Assembly: GCF_025979705.1 (NCBI RefSeq)
Contig: NZ_CP110136.1
Location: 2,418,001 to 2,482,000, forward strand
Direction of reading: 5' to 3'
Length of the DNA: 64,000 nucleotides
Source of the DNA: Hymenobacter sp. YIM 151858-1
GTDB lineage: Bacteria > Bacteroidota > Bacteroidia > Cytophagales > Hymenobacteraceae
The translations under genes and the position numbers were made by a program. Positions 26,292 through 34,658 of the stretch are shown here, one piece after another; position 1 is the stretch's first letter, and every line of letters begins with the position of its first letter. The notes beneath the pieces were generated by a model. That model saw nothing but the letters and a program-made list of their open reading frames with translations. It had not been told where the DNA came from and ran no database searches.

Positions 26292-26513
26292 TGAGTGCAG
26301 AGCAATAAACTCCCCTGCTCAGACGAGGAGGGGCGCCGCAACAGCGTTGCGGCTGGGGTGGTTGGTAATCGTTGCTGACGTTGGAGCCTCACCCCCGGCC
26401 TCCTCTTCGAGGGAGAGGAGGAGTGACTAGTAACGGGCGTCAGCATGCGAGATGCCTCGGCATGACACGACCTAGGTAAAATCGTTATAGCGGGATAAGG
26501 CCACTCGCGTTGC
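26292..26513. repeat. Spacer with REP-like hairpins
   Basis: Short opposed GC-rich blocks are present: ctcccctgctcagacgagg-type palindrome (26311-26333), a cgccgcaac/gttgcggc stem (26335-26352), and a ctcacccccggcctcctctt...gagggagaggagg stem (26389-26425) resembling the spacers at 628 and 768. No gene is seen. Confidence 0.6.
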
Positions 26514-27398
26514 TCAGCATGACGGATGATTAGCATGCTCGCGGAAAAACGTCAGCAACAGCTCCGTTACGCGCTGGGCCTCCTCGTGCTGCAGCCAGTG
26601 TGTGGCTTTTTCGAAGTACGTGAGGCGGCCGTTGTCGCAATAAGCAAGGCTTTGTTGCGCCATGTCGGCTTGCAGAAAGGCGTCGCGCTTGCCCCACAAC
26701 ATATGCAGCGGCACCGCTATCCGGCCCGGCTGCATACCGCGTCGGCCCGAGCGCACGGCGGCGCGGTACCAGTTGATCATGCTGCGCATGGCACCAGGCT
26801 TGGCCCATGCGGCGCGGTACTCGCGCAAATCATCGGGCGAGAAGGTGCCGCGCCGGCTGCTGCTCAGCAGGGTTTTCCGGCCTGCCCAGTAATTGCCTAG
26901 GCTGGTAAGCGCTTCGGGCAGCCACGGCAGCTGGAAGAAGAACACGTACCAGCTTTTGCGCAACTGCCGGGTGCTGCTCCGCAGCGTGCGCCCAAACACG
27001 GCCGGGTGCGGCACATTCAGGATGGCTACGCAGTGCAGCCGCTCGGGGTGGTTCATGGCTAGGTGCCAGGCTACAATGCCGCCCCAATCGTGCCCTACCA
27101 AATAGGCTTTGCGTTGCCCGGCGGCATCAAACAAACCCAGCACGTCGGCCATGAGCTTCGGCAAAGTATAGTCGCCAACGCGCGGCGGTTTATCCGACAG
27201 ATTATAGCCGCGCTGATCGGGCGCCCACACGCGGTAACCGGCTTCGGCCAGGGCTTGTATCTGGCGGTGCCAGCCGTACCAAAACTCCGGGAAGCCGTGC
27301 AGCAGCACTACCAACTGCCCGTTTTGGGGGCCGCACTGCACCACGTGCAGCCGGATGCCGTTGGTCTCAACGTAATGGTGCTCGAGTTCGTAGGCCAT
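26514..27398 (-). CDS. Alpha/beta hydrolase, epoxide hydrolase-like
   Basis: A 294-residue hydrolase. HGFPEFWYGWHRQI carries the oxyanion HGFP motif; GHDWGGIVAW has an Asp nucleophile, as in epoxide hydrolases and haloalkane dehalogenases rather than a Ser; EKATHWLQHE carries the catalytic His. The cap domain lies about residues 135-210. The ATG at 27398 (MAYELEHHYV) fits the family start; the longer open frame upstream only crosses a palindromic repeat. It sits between the two partners of the TIGR03915/TIGR03916 module. The substrate is unknown. Confidence 0.88.
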   Translation of the reverse strand: MAYELEHHYVETNGIRLHVVQCGPQNGQLVVLLHGFPEFWYGWHRQIQALAEAGYRVWAPDQRGYNLSDKPPRVGDYTLPKLMADVLGLFDAAGQRKAYLVGHDWGGIVAWHLAMNHPERLHCVAILNVPHPAVFGRTLRSSTRQLRKSWYVFFFQLPWLPEALTSLGNYWAGRKTLLSSSRRGTFSPDDLREYRAAWAKPGAMRSMINWYRAAVRSGRRGMQPGRIAVPLHMLWGKRDAFLQADMAQQSLAYCDNGRLTYFEKATHWLQHEEAQRVTELLLTFFREHANHPSC

Positions 27399-27437
27399 GC
27401 CCCGTATACACTGCCGGCAGCAAGAAGTTGTGGCCCC

Positions 27438-27657
27438 ACCGGCGCGAGTCTTAGCGCCTTCGGCGCGCGACTCGTGCCGCAGCATGGGTGGGAGTCTCCA
27501 GACTCCCGACGCGAGAACAGCACCTAGTGAACGGCTTGCCTCACGTTTGAGAAACCACCAGCACCTAGGCCGCGCCGTGCAACGCCCGGGAGTCTGGAGA
27601 CTCCCTTCCATGTTTAGGCACGAGTCGCGCGCCGAAGGCGCTAAGACGCGCGCCAGT
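27438..27657. mobile_element. MITE-like palindromic element, copy 2
   Basis: A 220-base element with the same order as 13087-13314: left arm ggcgcgagtcttagcgcc...gactcgtgcc, a gggagtctccagactcccg hairpin at about 27490-27508, a core with CCTAGG at 27565, and the mirrored right arm ending gcgcgccagt. Base changes in one arm are matched in the other (cgccttcggcg left, cgccgaaggcg right), so the hairpin is conserved. It lies 39 bases upstream of the hydrolase start. The rest of 27399-27757 holds no gene; four CCTAGG occur between 27565 and 27757. Confidence 0.85.
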
Positions 27658-27757
27658 GTACCAGGGGTCTTGCAACAGCAAGCAGTTGTGGCCCGCCCTA
27701 GGTGCCGGCCGCTGCCCTTAGCACGGGCAACCACCGGCACCTAGGGCGCTGTACCAC

Positions 27758-27931
27758 CTAGGCGGCTTCGGCCTCGGGGCGTACGCCTTGGGCGGCGTCG
27801 CGCTTGGCAAGCAGCTGCTGCCGCACAATCGGCAGCAAATCCGACAGCTTGCAGCAGCAAGCCATGCGGGTAACTTTTTGGGCTTGATCCGCAGCTTGCT
27901 CGGCGGCGGAATCGCGGTGCGAAATGGTCAT
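27758..27931 (-). CDS. Small Cys-containing protein next to radical SAM gene
   Basis: A 57-residue open frame from the ATG at 27931 to a TAG inside CCTAGG at 27758. It reads MTISHRDSAAEQAADQAQK, then RMACCCKLSDLLPIVRQQ and an acidic end. Codon use matches the genome, and the start is 34 bases beyond the stop of the radical SAM gene, on the same strand, so it may be translated from the same transcript. The CCC run could bind a metal. I do not recognise it; it could be spurious. Confidence 0.45.
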   Translation of the reverse strand: MTISHRDSAAEQAADQAQKVTRMACCCKLSDLLPIVRQQLLAKRDAAQGVRPEAEAA

Positions 27932-27965
27932 GGCGGTGTGGAGGAAGAAGTCGGACGCTTAAGCC

Positions 27966-29291
27966 TTAGCCGGCCTGGCGAAACAAATCGAGTTGGGGCG
28001 ACACCAAATCGGGCGACGCGATGATGGTGGGCTCGGGCGCGAACAGATCGAGCTGGCGCTTTACCAGCGCCGAGCGCGTCAGGCCGTCGCCGTACAAAAT
28101 CTTGCGGCGCACGGTCTGCTCGTCGTAGTCGCGCTTTTCGAGGGCCATGCCGCGGCACGTGAGGAAATAGCGCGCCCGGCGCAGCACCACGCCAAACTTG
28201 TGCAGGTGGTCGAGGGTGAGCGGGGCAAAGCGGCGGGCGGCCACAATGCGCTTCGCCGACTTCATGCCCACGCCCGGCACGCGCAGGATAAGCTCGTAAT
28301 CGGCGGTGTTCACGTCCACCGGAAACACGTGGCGGTTGCGCAGCGCCCAGGCCAGCTTCGGGTCGATTTCCAGGTCGAGGTGCGGGTGCTGCGGGTCGAG
28401 GATTTCATCGGCCTCAAAGCCGTAGAAGCGCATCAGCCAGTCGCTCTGGTACAGGCGGTGCTCGCGCATCAGCGGGGGCTGCACTACCTGCGGCAGGCGG
28501 TCGTCGCCGCTCACGGGCACGTAGCCCGAGTAGTACACGCGCTTCAGCCCGTAGCCTTTGTAGAGGCCATCGGCCAGCTTGATAATCTGATGGTCGGTTT
28601 CGGGGGAGGCGCCCACTACCAGCTGCGTGGTTTGGCCGGCGGGGGCAAATTGCGGCACTTTCCGGAACAGCTCGCGCTCCTCGCGGTTTTCGGCCACCTT
28701 GGTCTGAATCTGACTCATCGGGGTCAGAATTTCCTCGTAGTTTTTTTCGGGGGCGAGGGTTTTCAGGCTCAGCTCCGAGGGCAGCTCAATGTTCACGCTG
28801 AGGCGGTCGGCGTACAAGCCGGCTTCCTGAATCAGCTCTTCCGAAGCGCCCGGAATGGTTTTCAGGTGAATGTAGCCGTTGAACTTCTCCTCGAGGCGCA
28901 GCTTTTTGCAGATGCGCACGAGGCGCTCCATGGTGTAGTCGGGCGACGAGAAAATGCCCGAGCTCAGGAACAAACCCTCGATGTAGTTGCGGCGGTAGAA
29001 ATTCATGGTCAGGTCCACGACCTCTTCTACCGTAAAGGCGGCGCGCTTCACATCGTTGCTCTTGCGCGACACGCAGTAGGCGCAATCGAAGATGCAGTGG
29101 TTGGTGAGCAGAATCTTCAGCAGCGATACGCAGCGGCCGTCTTCGGTGTACGAGTGGCAAATGCCCATGCCCTCGGCGTTGCCCAAGCCACGGTTCTCGT
29201 TTTTGCGCTTGCCACCGCTGCTCGAGCACGAGGCATCGTACTTCGCGGCATCTGCCAAAATACTTAGCTTTTCCTGAATCCGCTCGTTCAT
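27966..29291 (-). CDS. Radical SAM protein TIGR03916 (putative DNA modification/repair)
   Basis: A 441-residue radical SAM enzyme. Its FeS cluster motif is CIFDCAYC (Cys66, Cys70, Cys73; CxxxCxxC). The radical SAM barrel occupies about residues 45-300, and a helix-hairpin-helix DNA-binding motif follows (LILRVPGVGMKSAKRIVAAR, about 340-360). These features define TIGR03916, the usual partner of TIGR03915 (here 25377-26291). The ATG at 29291 (MNERIQEKLS) is used rather than the TTG codon before it. The reaction is unknown; a DNA role is inferred from the family and the HhH motif. Confidence 0.92.
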   Translation of the reverse strand: MNERIQEKLSILADAAKYDASCSSSGGKRKNENRGLGNAEGMGICHSYTEDGRCVSLLKILLTNHCIFDCAYCVSRKSNDVKRAAFTVEEVVDLTMNFYRRNYIEGLFLSSGIFSSPDYTMERLVRICKKLRLEEKFNGYIHLKTIPGASEELIQEAGLYADRLSVNIELPSELSLKTLAPEKNYEEILTPMSQIQTKVAENREERELFRKVPQFAPAGQTTQLVVGASPETDHQIIKLADGLYKGYGLKRVYYSGYVPVSGDDRLPQVVQPPLMREHRLYQSDWLMRFYGFEADEILDPQHPHLDLEIDPKLAWALRNRHVFPVDVNTADYELILRVPGVGMKSAKRIVAARRFAPLTLDHLHKFGVVLRRARYFLTCRGMALEKRDYDEQTVRRKILYGDGLTRSALVKRQLDLFAPEPTIIASPDLVSPQLDLFRQAG

Positions 29292-29443
29292 CAAAAAGGT
29301 AGCTTTCGGGGTGTAAACAAATAGAAAAACCGCTGATTACGCAACAATGTTCCGCTGAAAAGCCCGACTAATTTTTTTAGAATTAGTTCCCGGGTTCAAC
29401 GCCGCGCTTATGCTTTCGTATCTTCGGCAGCAACCCCGCACCG

Positions 29444-31369
29444 GTGGCGCGGGCCTGCTCGCCTGTGTTCAGCCTATTGCCGCGCTTTAGCCTACTCGCC
29501 CTCCTGTTGCTGCTGCACTGCTGCATGCCAGCCGGCCCGGCTATTGCCCAGCAGGTGCCCCCCGCCGATACCACCCGCCAAACCCCGGCAGCCCAGCCCA
29601 CCGACACGGTGCGCAAGGGCCTCGACGAGCAACGCATTCTGAGCGGGCTGCGCAACTACGTGCGGCGCAAAACCCTGATTAGCCGGGCGGCTTCGGCGCT
29701 GTTCAACTTCACGGAGCGCAGCGAGGAGCAAGCCGGCCTCGATGCCACCCTGCTCGACCGCCAGTACGACCGCCACAACTACAAAGTGGTGCGGCGCGTG
29801 GAGGTGCAAACCCTCGATGCGTTCGGCTACAACATCAACGACACCACCCGCGTGCCGCGCAACTTTCTGGAGAAGGGCGGCAACGCGCTGCACATCGTAA
29901 CGGCGCGGCGCAAGGTGCGCAAGCTGCTGCTGTTTCGGCCGGGCGAGGAGCTGCAGCCGCAGGCCCTGGCCGAAACCGAACGCCTGCTGCGCCAAACCAA
30001 CTTTATTCTGGATGCGCGGGTGCTGGTGAACGAGCGCACCTCCACCCGCGACAGCGTCGATATCAAGGTCATCACCAAAGACGTGTTCAGCACCAGCGCG
30101 GGCCTGCAAATCCGCGACGTGGGCGCGGGCGTGCTTACCCTGCGCGACAAAAATTTTCTGGCGCGCGGCCACGACTTCCGCAACCGCTTCAGCTACGGCC
30201 GCCCCGATCCGCAGGGCTGGTCGTACGAGGGCAGCTACACCGTGCCGCTGCGCAATTACCTGCTGGCGCAGGCCCGCTACCGCAACCAGTACCAGATCGA
30301 GGAAAAAATGGCTTCGCTCTCGCGCGGATTTGTGGCCGTAAACACGCGCTACGCCTACTCCCTAGGTGCCGCGCAGTACCACTACGGCATTGAGCAGGGC
30401 AGCCCCGAGCCCGGCCAGGAGCCCAGCTTCAGCCCGCTCGATTTTACGGTGGCCGATGCCTGGCTGGGCCGCGCCTACCAACCCCGCTCCTACGACCTGG
30501 GCTACGACAACCCGGCCCGCATTATCGTGGCGGGCCGCGTGGTGCGCACCGACTACGCCCGCCGCCCCAACGCCACTTTCGCCAACAGCACCCTGGGGCT
30601 GCTAAGCGTGGGCTACAGCGTACGCCGCTACTACAAAGACCGCTACCTGTTCGGCTTTGGCCGCACCGAGGACGTGCCCACCGGCAGCCTGCTTACCGCC
30701 ACGGCCGGCTACGACCTGAACGAAAACGGCAACCGCCCCTACGTGGGCACGCGCCTAGGTCTGGCGGGCTTTAGTCCGCTGCGGGGCTACCTCTACATGA
30801 GCGGCGAATACGGGCGTTTTTTGCGCAACGGCCGCTGGAGCCAGGGCGCCTTTACGGGCGAGGTGCTGGCCTTTACGCGCCTCTACCACACGGGCAACTG
30901 GCAGTGGCGGCATTTCTTCTGGAACCGCACGCTCGTGGGCATCAACCGCCTGCCCGACGAGCTGCCCCTGAACATTGAGGAGCAACGCGGGCTGCGCGGC
31001 TTCAGGCCCGAGCAGCAGCTGCGCGGCCGTTCGCGCTTCGTGCTCAACTACGAGGCCAACGTGTTCACGCCGGTGTCGTTTTTGGGTTTCCGGCTTGCGG
31101 GTATTGCCTTTGTGGATGCGGCCTGGCTGAGCACCAACGGCCGTACCTCGCCCTTCCGCGACAAGCCGTACACCGGTTTCGGCTTTGGCCTGCGCTTCCG
31201 CAACGAATACCTGGCCGTGAACACCATTCAACTGTACTTCGGCTTTTACCCGCGCGGTTTCGGCGACGGCACCGGTTCGCGCATCTTCCAGACCACCCGC
31301 AACTACTACACCTTCAGCGACTTCAGCTTCGGCCAGCCCAGCATCGTGCGCTACGACCAGTTTCAGTAA
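29444..31369 (+). CDS. BamA/TamA-like outer-membrane surface antigen
   Basis: A 641-residue outer-membrane protein with a signal peptide (LLALLLLLHCC, cleaved near AIAQQ). Residues about 95-215 form POTRA-like folds, including NALHIVTARRKVRKLLLFRPG and DSVDIKVITKDVFS. The C-terminal half is a beta barrel with many aromatic strands. There is no ATG; the candidates are GTG at 29444 or GTG at 29465, and the latter gives a cleaner signal peptide. TATCTTCG at 29418 is a one-mismatch -7 box. BamA/TamA relatives insert or export outer-membrane proteins; the client here is unknown. Confidence 0.85.
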   Translation: MARACSPVFSLLPRFSLLALLLLLHCCMPAGPAIAQQVPPADTTRQTPAAQPTDTVRKGLDEQRILSGLRNYVRRKTLISRAASALFNFTERSEEQAGLDATLLDRQYDRHNYKVVRRVEVQTLDAFGYNINDTTRVPRNFLEKGGNALHIVTARRKVRKLLLFRPGEELQPQALAETERLLRQTNFILDARVLVNERTSTRDSVDIKVITKDVFSTSAGLQIRDVGAGVLTLRDKNFLARGHDFRNRFSYGRPDPQGWSYEGSYTVPLRNYLLAQARYRNQYQIEEKMASLSRGFVAVNTRYAYSLGAAQYHYGIEQGSPEPGQEPSFSPLDFTVADAWLGRAYQPRSYDLGYDNPARIIVAGRVVRTDYARRPNATFANSTLGLLSVGYSVRRYYKDRYLFGFGRTEDVPTGSLLTATAGYDLNENGNRPYVGTRLGLAGFSPLRGYLYMSGEYGRFLRNGRWSQGAFTGEVLAFTRLYHTGNWQWRHFFWNRTLVGINRLPDELPLNIEEQRGLRGFRPEQQLRGRSRFVLNYEANVFTPVSFLGFRLAGIAFVDAAWLSTNGRTSPFRDKPYTGFGFGLRFRNEYLAVNTIQLYFGFYPRGFGDGTGSRIFQTTRNYYTFSDFSFGQPSIVRYDQFQ

Positions 31370-31741
31370 TGGCAGTTTAGGAGTTGAGGAGTTTGTGAGT
31401 TAATGAGTTGGCAAGGTGTCGAGTTTGTGAGGTATGGACTTTGAGTTATGAGTTGATAAGCGGGCAAAGCGCAACATGCACACACCTCAGCCGCACGTTC
31501 GGGCACCACGCATATTTCCAAGTGGCTCCTAAACTCAAGACTCATCAACTCCTAAACTGCCACAACTCCTAAACTCAAAACTCATCAACTCATCAACTGA
31601 ATTGTCTCCACCTTTGCAGCCGCGCGCAAGCCCATCGGCGTGCCGATTGCGTAACGCGTAGAAGCCACGCGGCTCAATGATCATTGCTTATTGATCATTG
31701 TTCATTGCTAATTGATCATTGCCCCCTGCCCTCCTCTGCCC
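31370..31741. repeat. Spacer with simple-repeat inverted arms
   Basis: Left part (31372-31455) is built of gagttg/gagttt words on the plus strand; right part (31525-31600) has the complementary actcctaaactc/catcaactc words. ggcagtttaggagttg at 31372 pairs exactly with caactcctaaactgcc at 31546. A further block at 31675-31725 is made of tgatcattg repeats. The two sets of arms could form a long imperfect hairpin. No gene is seen, and no clean promoter box for the gene at 31742 was found (cacctttg at 31609 is one base off). Confidence 0.75.
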
Positions 31742-32572
31742 ATGAACCTAGGTGATTACAACGAACTGGAAGTAGCCCGCTTTGTCGAATTTGGGGTGTA
31801 CCTGACTTCCGACGACGGCGACATTTTGCTGCCCGACCGCTACGTGCCGGCCGGCGTGCAGGTGGGCGACGTGCTGCGCGTGTTCGTGTACCGCGACTCC
31901 GAAGACCGCCTCGTGGCCACCACCGAGCAGCCCCTGGCGCGCGTGGGTGACTTTGCGGCCCTTACCGTGAAGGACGTAACCGGCATGGGTGCTTTTCTGG
32001 ATTGGGGCCTGATGAAAGACCTGCTGCTGCCCATGCGCAACCAGCCCAAGCGCGTGCGCACCGGCGACCGGGTGGTGGTGTACGTGTACGTCGATGATGC
32101 CTCTGACCGCCTAGTGGCTACCGCCAAGTGGGAGAAATTTACCGACCACGAGCCGCAGCTGCAGCCCGGCCAGGAGGTGCAGCTGCTGATTGCCGGCGAA
32201 AGCGACCTAGGCTACGCCGCCGTGGTAGATAGCCGCTACCAGGGCATGCTGTTCCGCAACGAGGTGTTTCGGCCCATGCGCATCGGCGATGTGCTGCGCG
32301 GCTACGTGCGCCAGGTGCGCCCCGATGGCAAGGTGGATGTAAGCCTGCAGCGCCAGGGCTACGACGAAGCCCTGGCCGCGGCCGATACCCTGGCGCAGGC
32401 CCTGCGCCAGGCCGGTGGCACCTTGCCCCTCACCGACCGCACCGACCCGGAGGAAATTTACCGCCGCCTCGGCATGAGCAAAAAAGTGTTCAAGAAAGCC
32501 CTAGGTGCCCTGTACCGCCGCGGCGCCGTGCACCTCGCCGACGACCACACCCGCCTCATCGACGAAGAGTAA
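31742..32572 (+). CDS. CvfB-like S1 RNA-binding protein
   Basis: A 276-residue cytoplasmic protein starting at the ATG at 31742 (MNLGDYNELEVARF). It has successive S1-like OB folds (about residues 1-65, 68-135 and 140-210), with GVYLTSDDGDILLP, GAFLDWGLMKDLLLP and GYVRQVRPDGKVDVSL at equivalent places, then a winged-helix end (KVFKKALGALYRRGAV). This is the CvfB/YitL architecture. CvfB affects virulence-factor expression in staphylococci; here a general RNA-binding role is likely. Confidence 0.9.
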   Translation: MNLGDYNELEVARFVEFGVYLTSDDGDILLPDRYVPAGVQVGDVLRVFVYRDSEDRLVATTEQPLARVGDFAALTVKDVTGMGAFLDWGLMKDLLLPMRNQPKRVRTGDRVVVYVYVDDASDRLVATAKWEKFTDHEPQLQPGQEVQLLIAGESDLGYAAVVDSRYQGMLFRNEVFRPMRIGDVLRGYVRQVRPDGKVDVSLQRQGYDEALAAADTLAQALRQAGGTLPLTDRTDPEEIYRRLGMSKKVFKKALGALYRRGAVHLADDHTRLIDEE

Positions 32573-32659
32573 GCCCAGGCACCCAGGCAACCTTCAACCG
32601 TAGGCTTCGTTGGGAAAACCGCCGAACTCTACTCCCTACTGCTCCTTCCTGCCCACGCC

Positions 32660-33349
32660 ATGGCCCCAACTTCGTCGGCCCCCCACAAAGTAGCCCTCAT
32701 TGCCGGTGCCAGCGGTTTGGTGGGCAGTTGCCTGCTGCCGTTGCTGCTGAACAGCGGCCGCTACGCCAAGGTAATTTCGCTGAGTCGCCGCCCGCTGCAG
32801 CTCGTACATCCCAAGCTCGATCAGCGCGTCGTGGATTTCGACCGCCTCGAAGACCACCGCCTCTCGCTTATCGCCGACGACGTGTTTTGCTGCCTGGGCA
32901 CCACCATGCGGCAGGCCGGCTCCAAGGAGGCGTTTTACAAAGTCGATTACCTGTACGTGGTGAAGCTAGCGGCCCTCACGTCGGCCAACTTCGCGGCGCA
33001 GTTCATGGTGGTTTCGGCCATGGGGGCCGATGTGGCCTCCACTTTTTACTACAACCGCGTGAAGGGCGACATGGAAGCCGCCGTGCGCCAAACGCCGTTT
33101 CGGGCCATTCACATTTTCCGGCCTTCGCTCTTGCTGGGCGAGCGGGCCGAAAAGCGCCTGGGCGAGCAAATAGGCGCCGTGCTGCTGCGCCTCGTCAATC
33201 CGCTGCTGGTGGGCCCGCTTAAGCGCTACCGCGGCATACCGGCGCAAGCCGTGGCGCAAGGCATGCTGAACGCGGCCTACCAGGAGGGCGGCGGCGTGCG
33301 CGTGTACCTCTCCGACGAAATAGCCGCCGGCATCTCGCCCACGGCCTAG
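32660..33349 (+). CDS. Atypical SDR / NAD(P)-binding oxidoreductase
   Basis: A 229-residue protein of the HTATIP2-like group of atypical short-chain dehydrogenases. The Rossmann nucleotide loop is ALIAGASGLVGSCLL near residue 12. DVFCCLGTTMRQAGSKEAF and MVVSAMGADVASTFYYNRVK follow; the latter contains the YxxxK-like end expected of the active site. It has no signal or membrane segment. The downstream outer-membrane protein gene has its own promoter box, so this gene may stand alone. The substrate is unknown. Confidence 0.85.
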   Translation: MAPTSSAPHKVALIAGASGLVGSCLLPLLLNSGRYAKVISLSRRPLQLVHPKLDQRVVDFDRLEDHRLSLIADDVFCCLGTTMRQAGSKEAFYKVDYLYVVKLAALTSANFAAQFMVVSAMGADVASTFYYNRVKGDMEAAVRQTPFRAIHIFRPSLLLGERAEKRLGEQIGAVLLRLVNPLLVGPLKRYRGIPAQAVAQGMLNAAYQEGGGVRVYLSDEIAAGISPTA

Positions 33350-33366
33350 AATTGCACCGCAAGCCG

Positions 33367-33374
33367 TATGTTTG
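33367..33374 (+). promoter_or_regulatory. Bacteroidota -7 box before the outer-membrane protein gene
   Basis: TATGTTTG matches TAnnTTTG and lies 52 bases before the ATG at 33427, just after the previous gene's stop. A TTG occurs upstream but not at the usual 19-base spacing. Confidence 0.45.
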
Positions 33375-33426
33375 CCTGATAAAGCACAACTAAACGGCTT
33401 ACGCTTAGCATTTCTTGTACCTTTTC

Positions 33427-34008
33427 ATGAACAAACCTGCTATCATCCTGCTCCTGCTGGCGCTGTGCCTGCCGGTAAGCTGGGCTTCGGCCCAATCCAA
33501 AAAAAGCTCCTCCAAGTCGTCGGGCGGGCATGGCGGCGCCGGCTACCAAACGGCCATCGGCCTGCGCGGCGGCAACTACGCTTCGGGCCTCACCATTAAG
33601 CACTTTACGGGCGGCAACAACGTAGCCATCGAGGGGCTGATTACCACCGAGTACTACGCCAAGGGCGTGCGCGGCACGCTGCTGTTCGAGAAGCACTTTC
33701 CGCTAAAAGACCTACGCGGCTTCCAGTTCTACGTGGGCGCCGGCCTGCACGCCGGGGCTTACCGCGGCCGCTACTACTACGATGTGGCTTACCGCCAAAA
33801 GGGCAAGAAGTACGAGGTGTACCGCTACTATTACTACGACGACAAGGTGTACCCCGTATTCGGCGGCGACTTCCTGGCCGGGGCCGAGTACAAGTTCGAC
33901 GACCTGCCCATCGTAGTCGGCGTCGATATCAAGCCGTACTTCGACATTTTCGACGGCCGCACCGCCGCGTACACCGATGGCGCCGTGAGCATCCGCTTCA
34001 CGTTCTAG
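33427..34008 (+). CDS. Small beta-barrel outer-membrane protein
   Basis: A 193-residue exported protein, signal peptide MNKPAIILLLLALCLPVSWA. A Ser/Lys/Gly-rich linker (KKSSSKSSGGHGG) follows, then strand-rich sequence with alternating hydrophobic residues and many Tyr (AIGLRGGNYASGLTIKHF, then GFQFYVGAGLHAGAYRG) ending in the C-terminal SIRFTF, a typical barrel closure with terminal Phe. It looks like a small outer-membrane beta barrel with about eight strands. The ATG at 33427 follows a promoter box at 33367, and a terminator lies after it. Confidence 0.83.
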   Translation: MNKPAIILLLLALCLPVSWASAQSKKSSSKSSGGHGGAGYQTAIGLRGGNYASGLTIKHFTGGNNVAIEGLITTEYYAKGVRGTLLFEKHFPLKDLRGFQFYVGAGLHAGAYRGRYYYDVAYRQKGKKYEVYRYYYYDDKVYPVFGGDFLAGAEYKFDDLPIVVGVDIKPYFDIFDGRTAAYTDGAVSIRFTF

Positions 34009-34044
34009 CCTCTGCAAACGCACAAGCTTTTTACCCCCTCAGCG

Positions 34045-34076
34045 CAACGGCCGCCGGAGCAATCCGGCGGCCGTTG
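34045..34076. terminator. Bidirectional hairpin between convergent genes
   Basis: A perfect 14-bp stem (caacggccgccgga with tccggcggccgttg) around gcaa. It lies between the plus-strand barrel gene and the minus-strand lipoprotein gene and could serve both. Confidence 0.82.
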
Positions 34077-34101
34077 TCGTGGTTGCAGGTGCCCTAGGTG
34101 C

Positions 34102-34347
34102 CTAGCGCACAATAATTACGCGGCCGGGCCGGGGGGCTGGTGGGTAGTAGCCGCGGCGGTATGGGGCCGGGCGGTAGTAGCGCGGCGGGCGCGGCGCGTA
34201 GTACGGCCGCGGGGCCGGGTAGTACCGCACCACCGGGGGCGGCGCGGGGGCCACTACCACCGTGCGGGCCGGCGTAACGCAGCTGCTCAGCAGGCCGCCC
34301 GCCACGGCGCATAAGGCAGCCAAGGAGGTTTTCAGGGTTGAGTTCAT
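34102..34347 (-). CDS. Pro/Tyr/Arg-rich small lipoprotein
   Basis: An 81-residue protein with a lipoprotein signal (AVAGGLLSSCVTP; Cys at about residue 23). The mature part is low complexity: repeats of PAP, YYAPRPP and RYYRPAPYRRG, ending PGRVIIVR. Similar short Pro/Tyr/Arg-rich lipoproteins are common in Bacteroidota, but no function is known. It may interact with acidic polymers because of its positive charge; this is speculation. Confidence 0.75.
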   Translation of the reverse strand: MNSTLKTSLAALCAVAGGLLSSCVTPARTVVVAPAPPPVVRYYPAPRPYYAPRPPRYYRPAPYRRGYYPPAPRPGRVIIVR

Positions 34348-34438
34348 AGCAAGTGGGTGCGCCGGTGCGGGCGCTGGCTTTGTACTTACTAGACCACCAA
34401 CCAGCCCCGGGGTTTAATGGGCAAGTGCACAACTGTTG

Positions 34439-34588
34439 GACTGTGTCTGTAAACTCCAGAACGCTCATGCTGAGCCTGTCGAAGCATCTCTACCGCTTCG
34501 TGGAACGAGCCCAGACGAAGCGGCAGAGATGCTTCGGCAGGCTCAGCATGACGACCAGGAGGCTTGAAGCAACTTTTCAGACACAGCC
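34439..34588. repeat. Palindromic element with terminal inverted repeats
   Basis: A 150-base element. Outer short inverted repeats (tgtgtctg at 34442 and cagacaca at 34579) flank a large hairpin whose arms 34466-34501 and 34515-34550 are near-perfect reverse complements (catgctgagcctgtcgaagc and its complement; one small mismatch). The loop is 13 bases. It lies in the gene-free spacer 34348-34658. It may be a small non-autonomous mobile element. Confidence 0.8.
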
Positions 34589-34606
34589 TAGCTCCATAAG
34601 CACAAC

Positions 34607-34637
34607 GCCCCGCCAGGACCTAGTTACTGGCGGGGCG
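34607..34637 (-). terminator. Terminator downstream of the OmpH gene
   Basis: An 11-bp stem (cgccccgccag with ctggcggggcg) around a nine-base loop, 22 bases beyond the OmpH stop codon on the minus strand. Confidence 0.75.
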
Positions 34638-34658
34638 GGGCGATGGCAGCGGGGCTGC

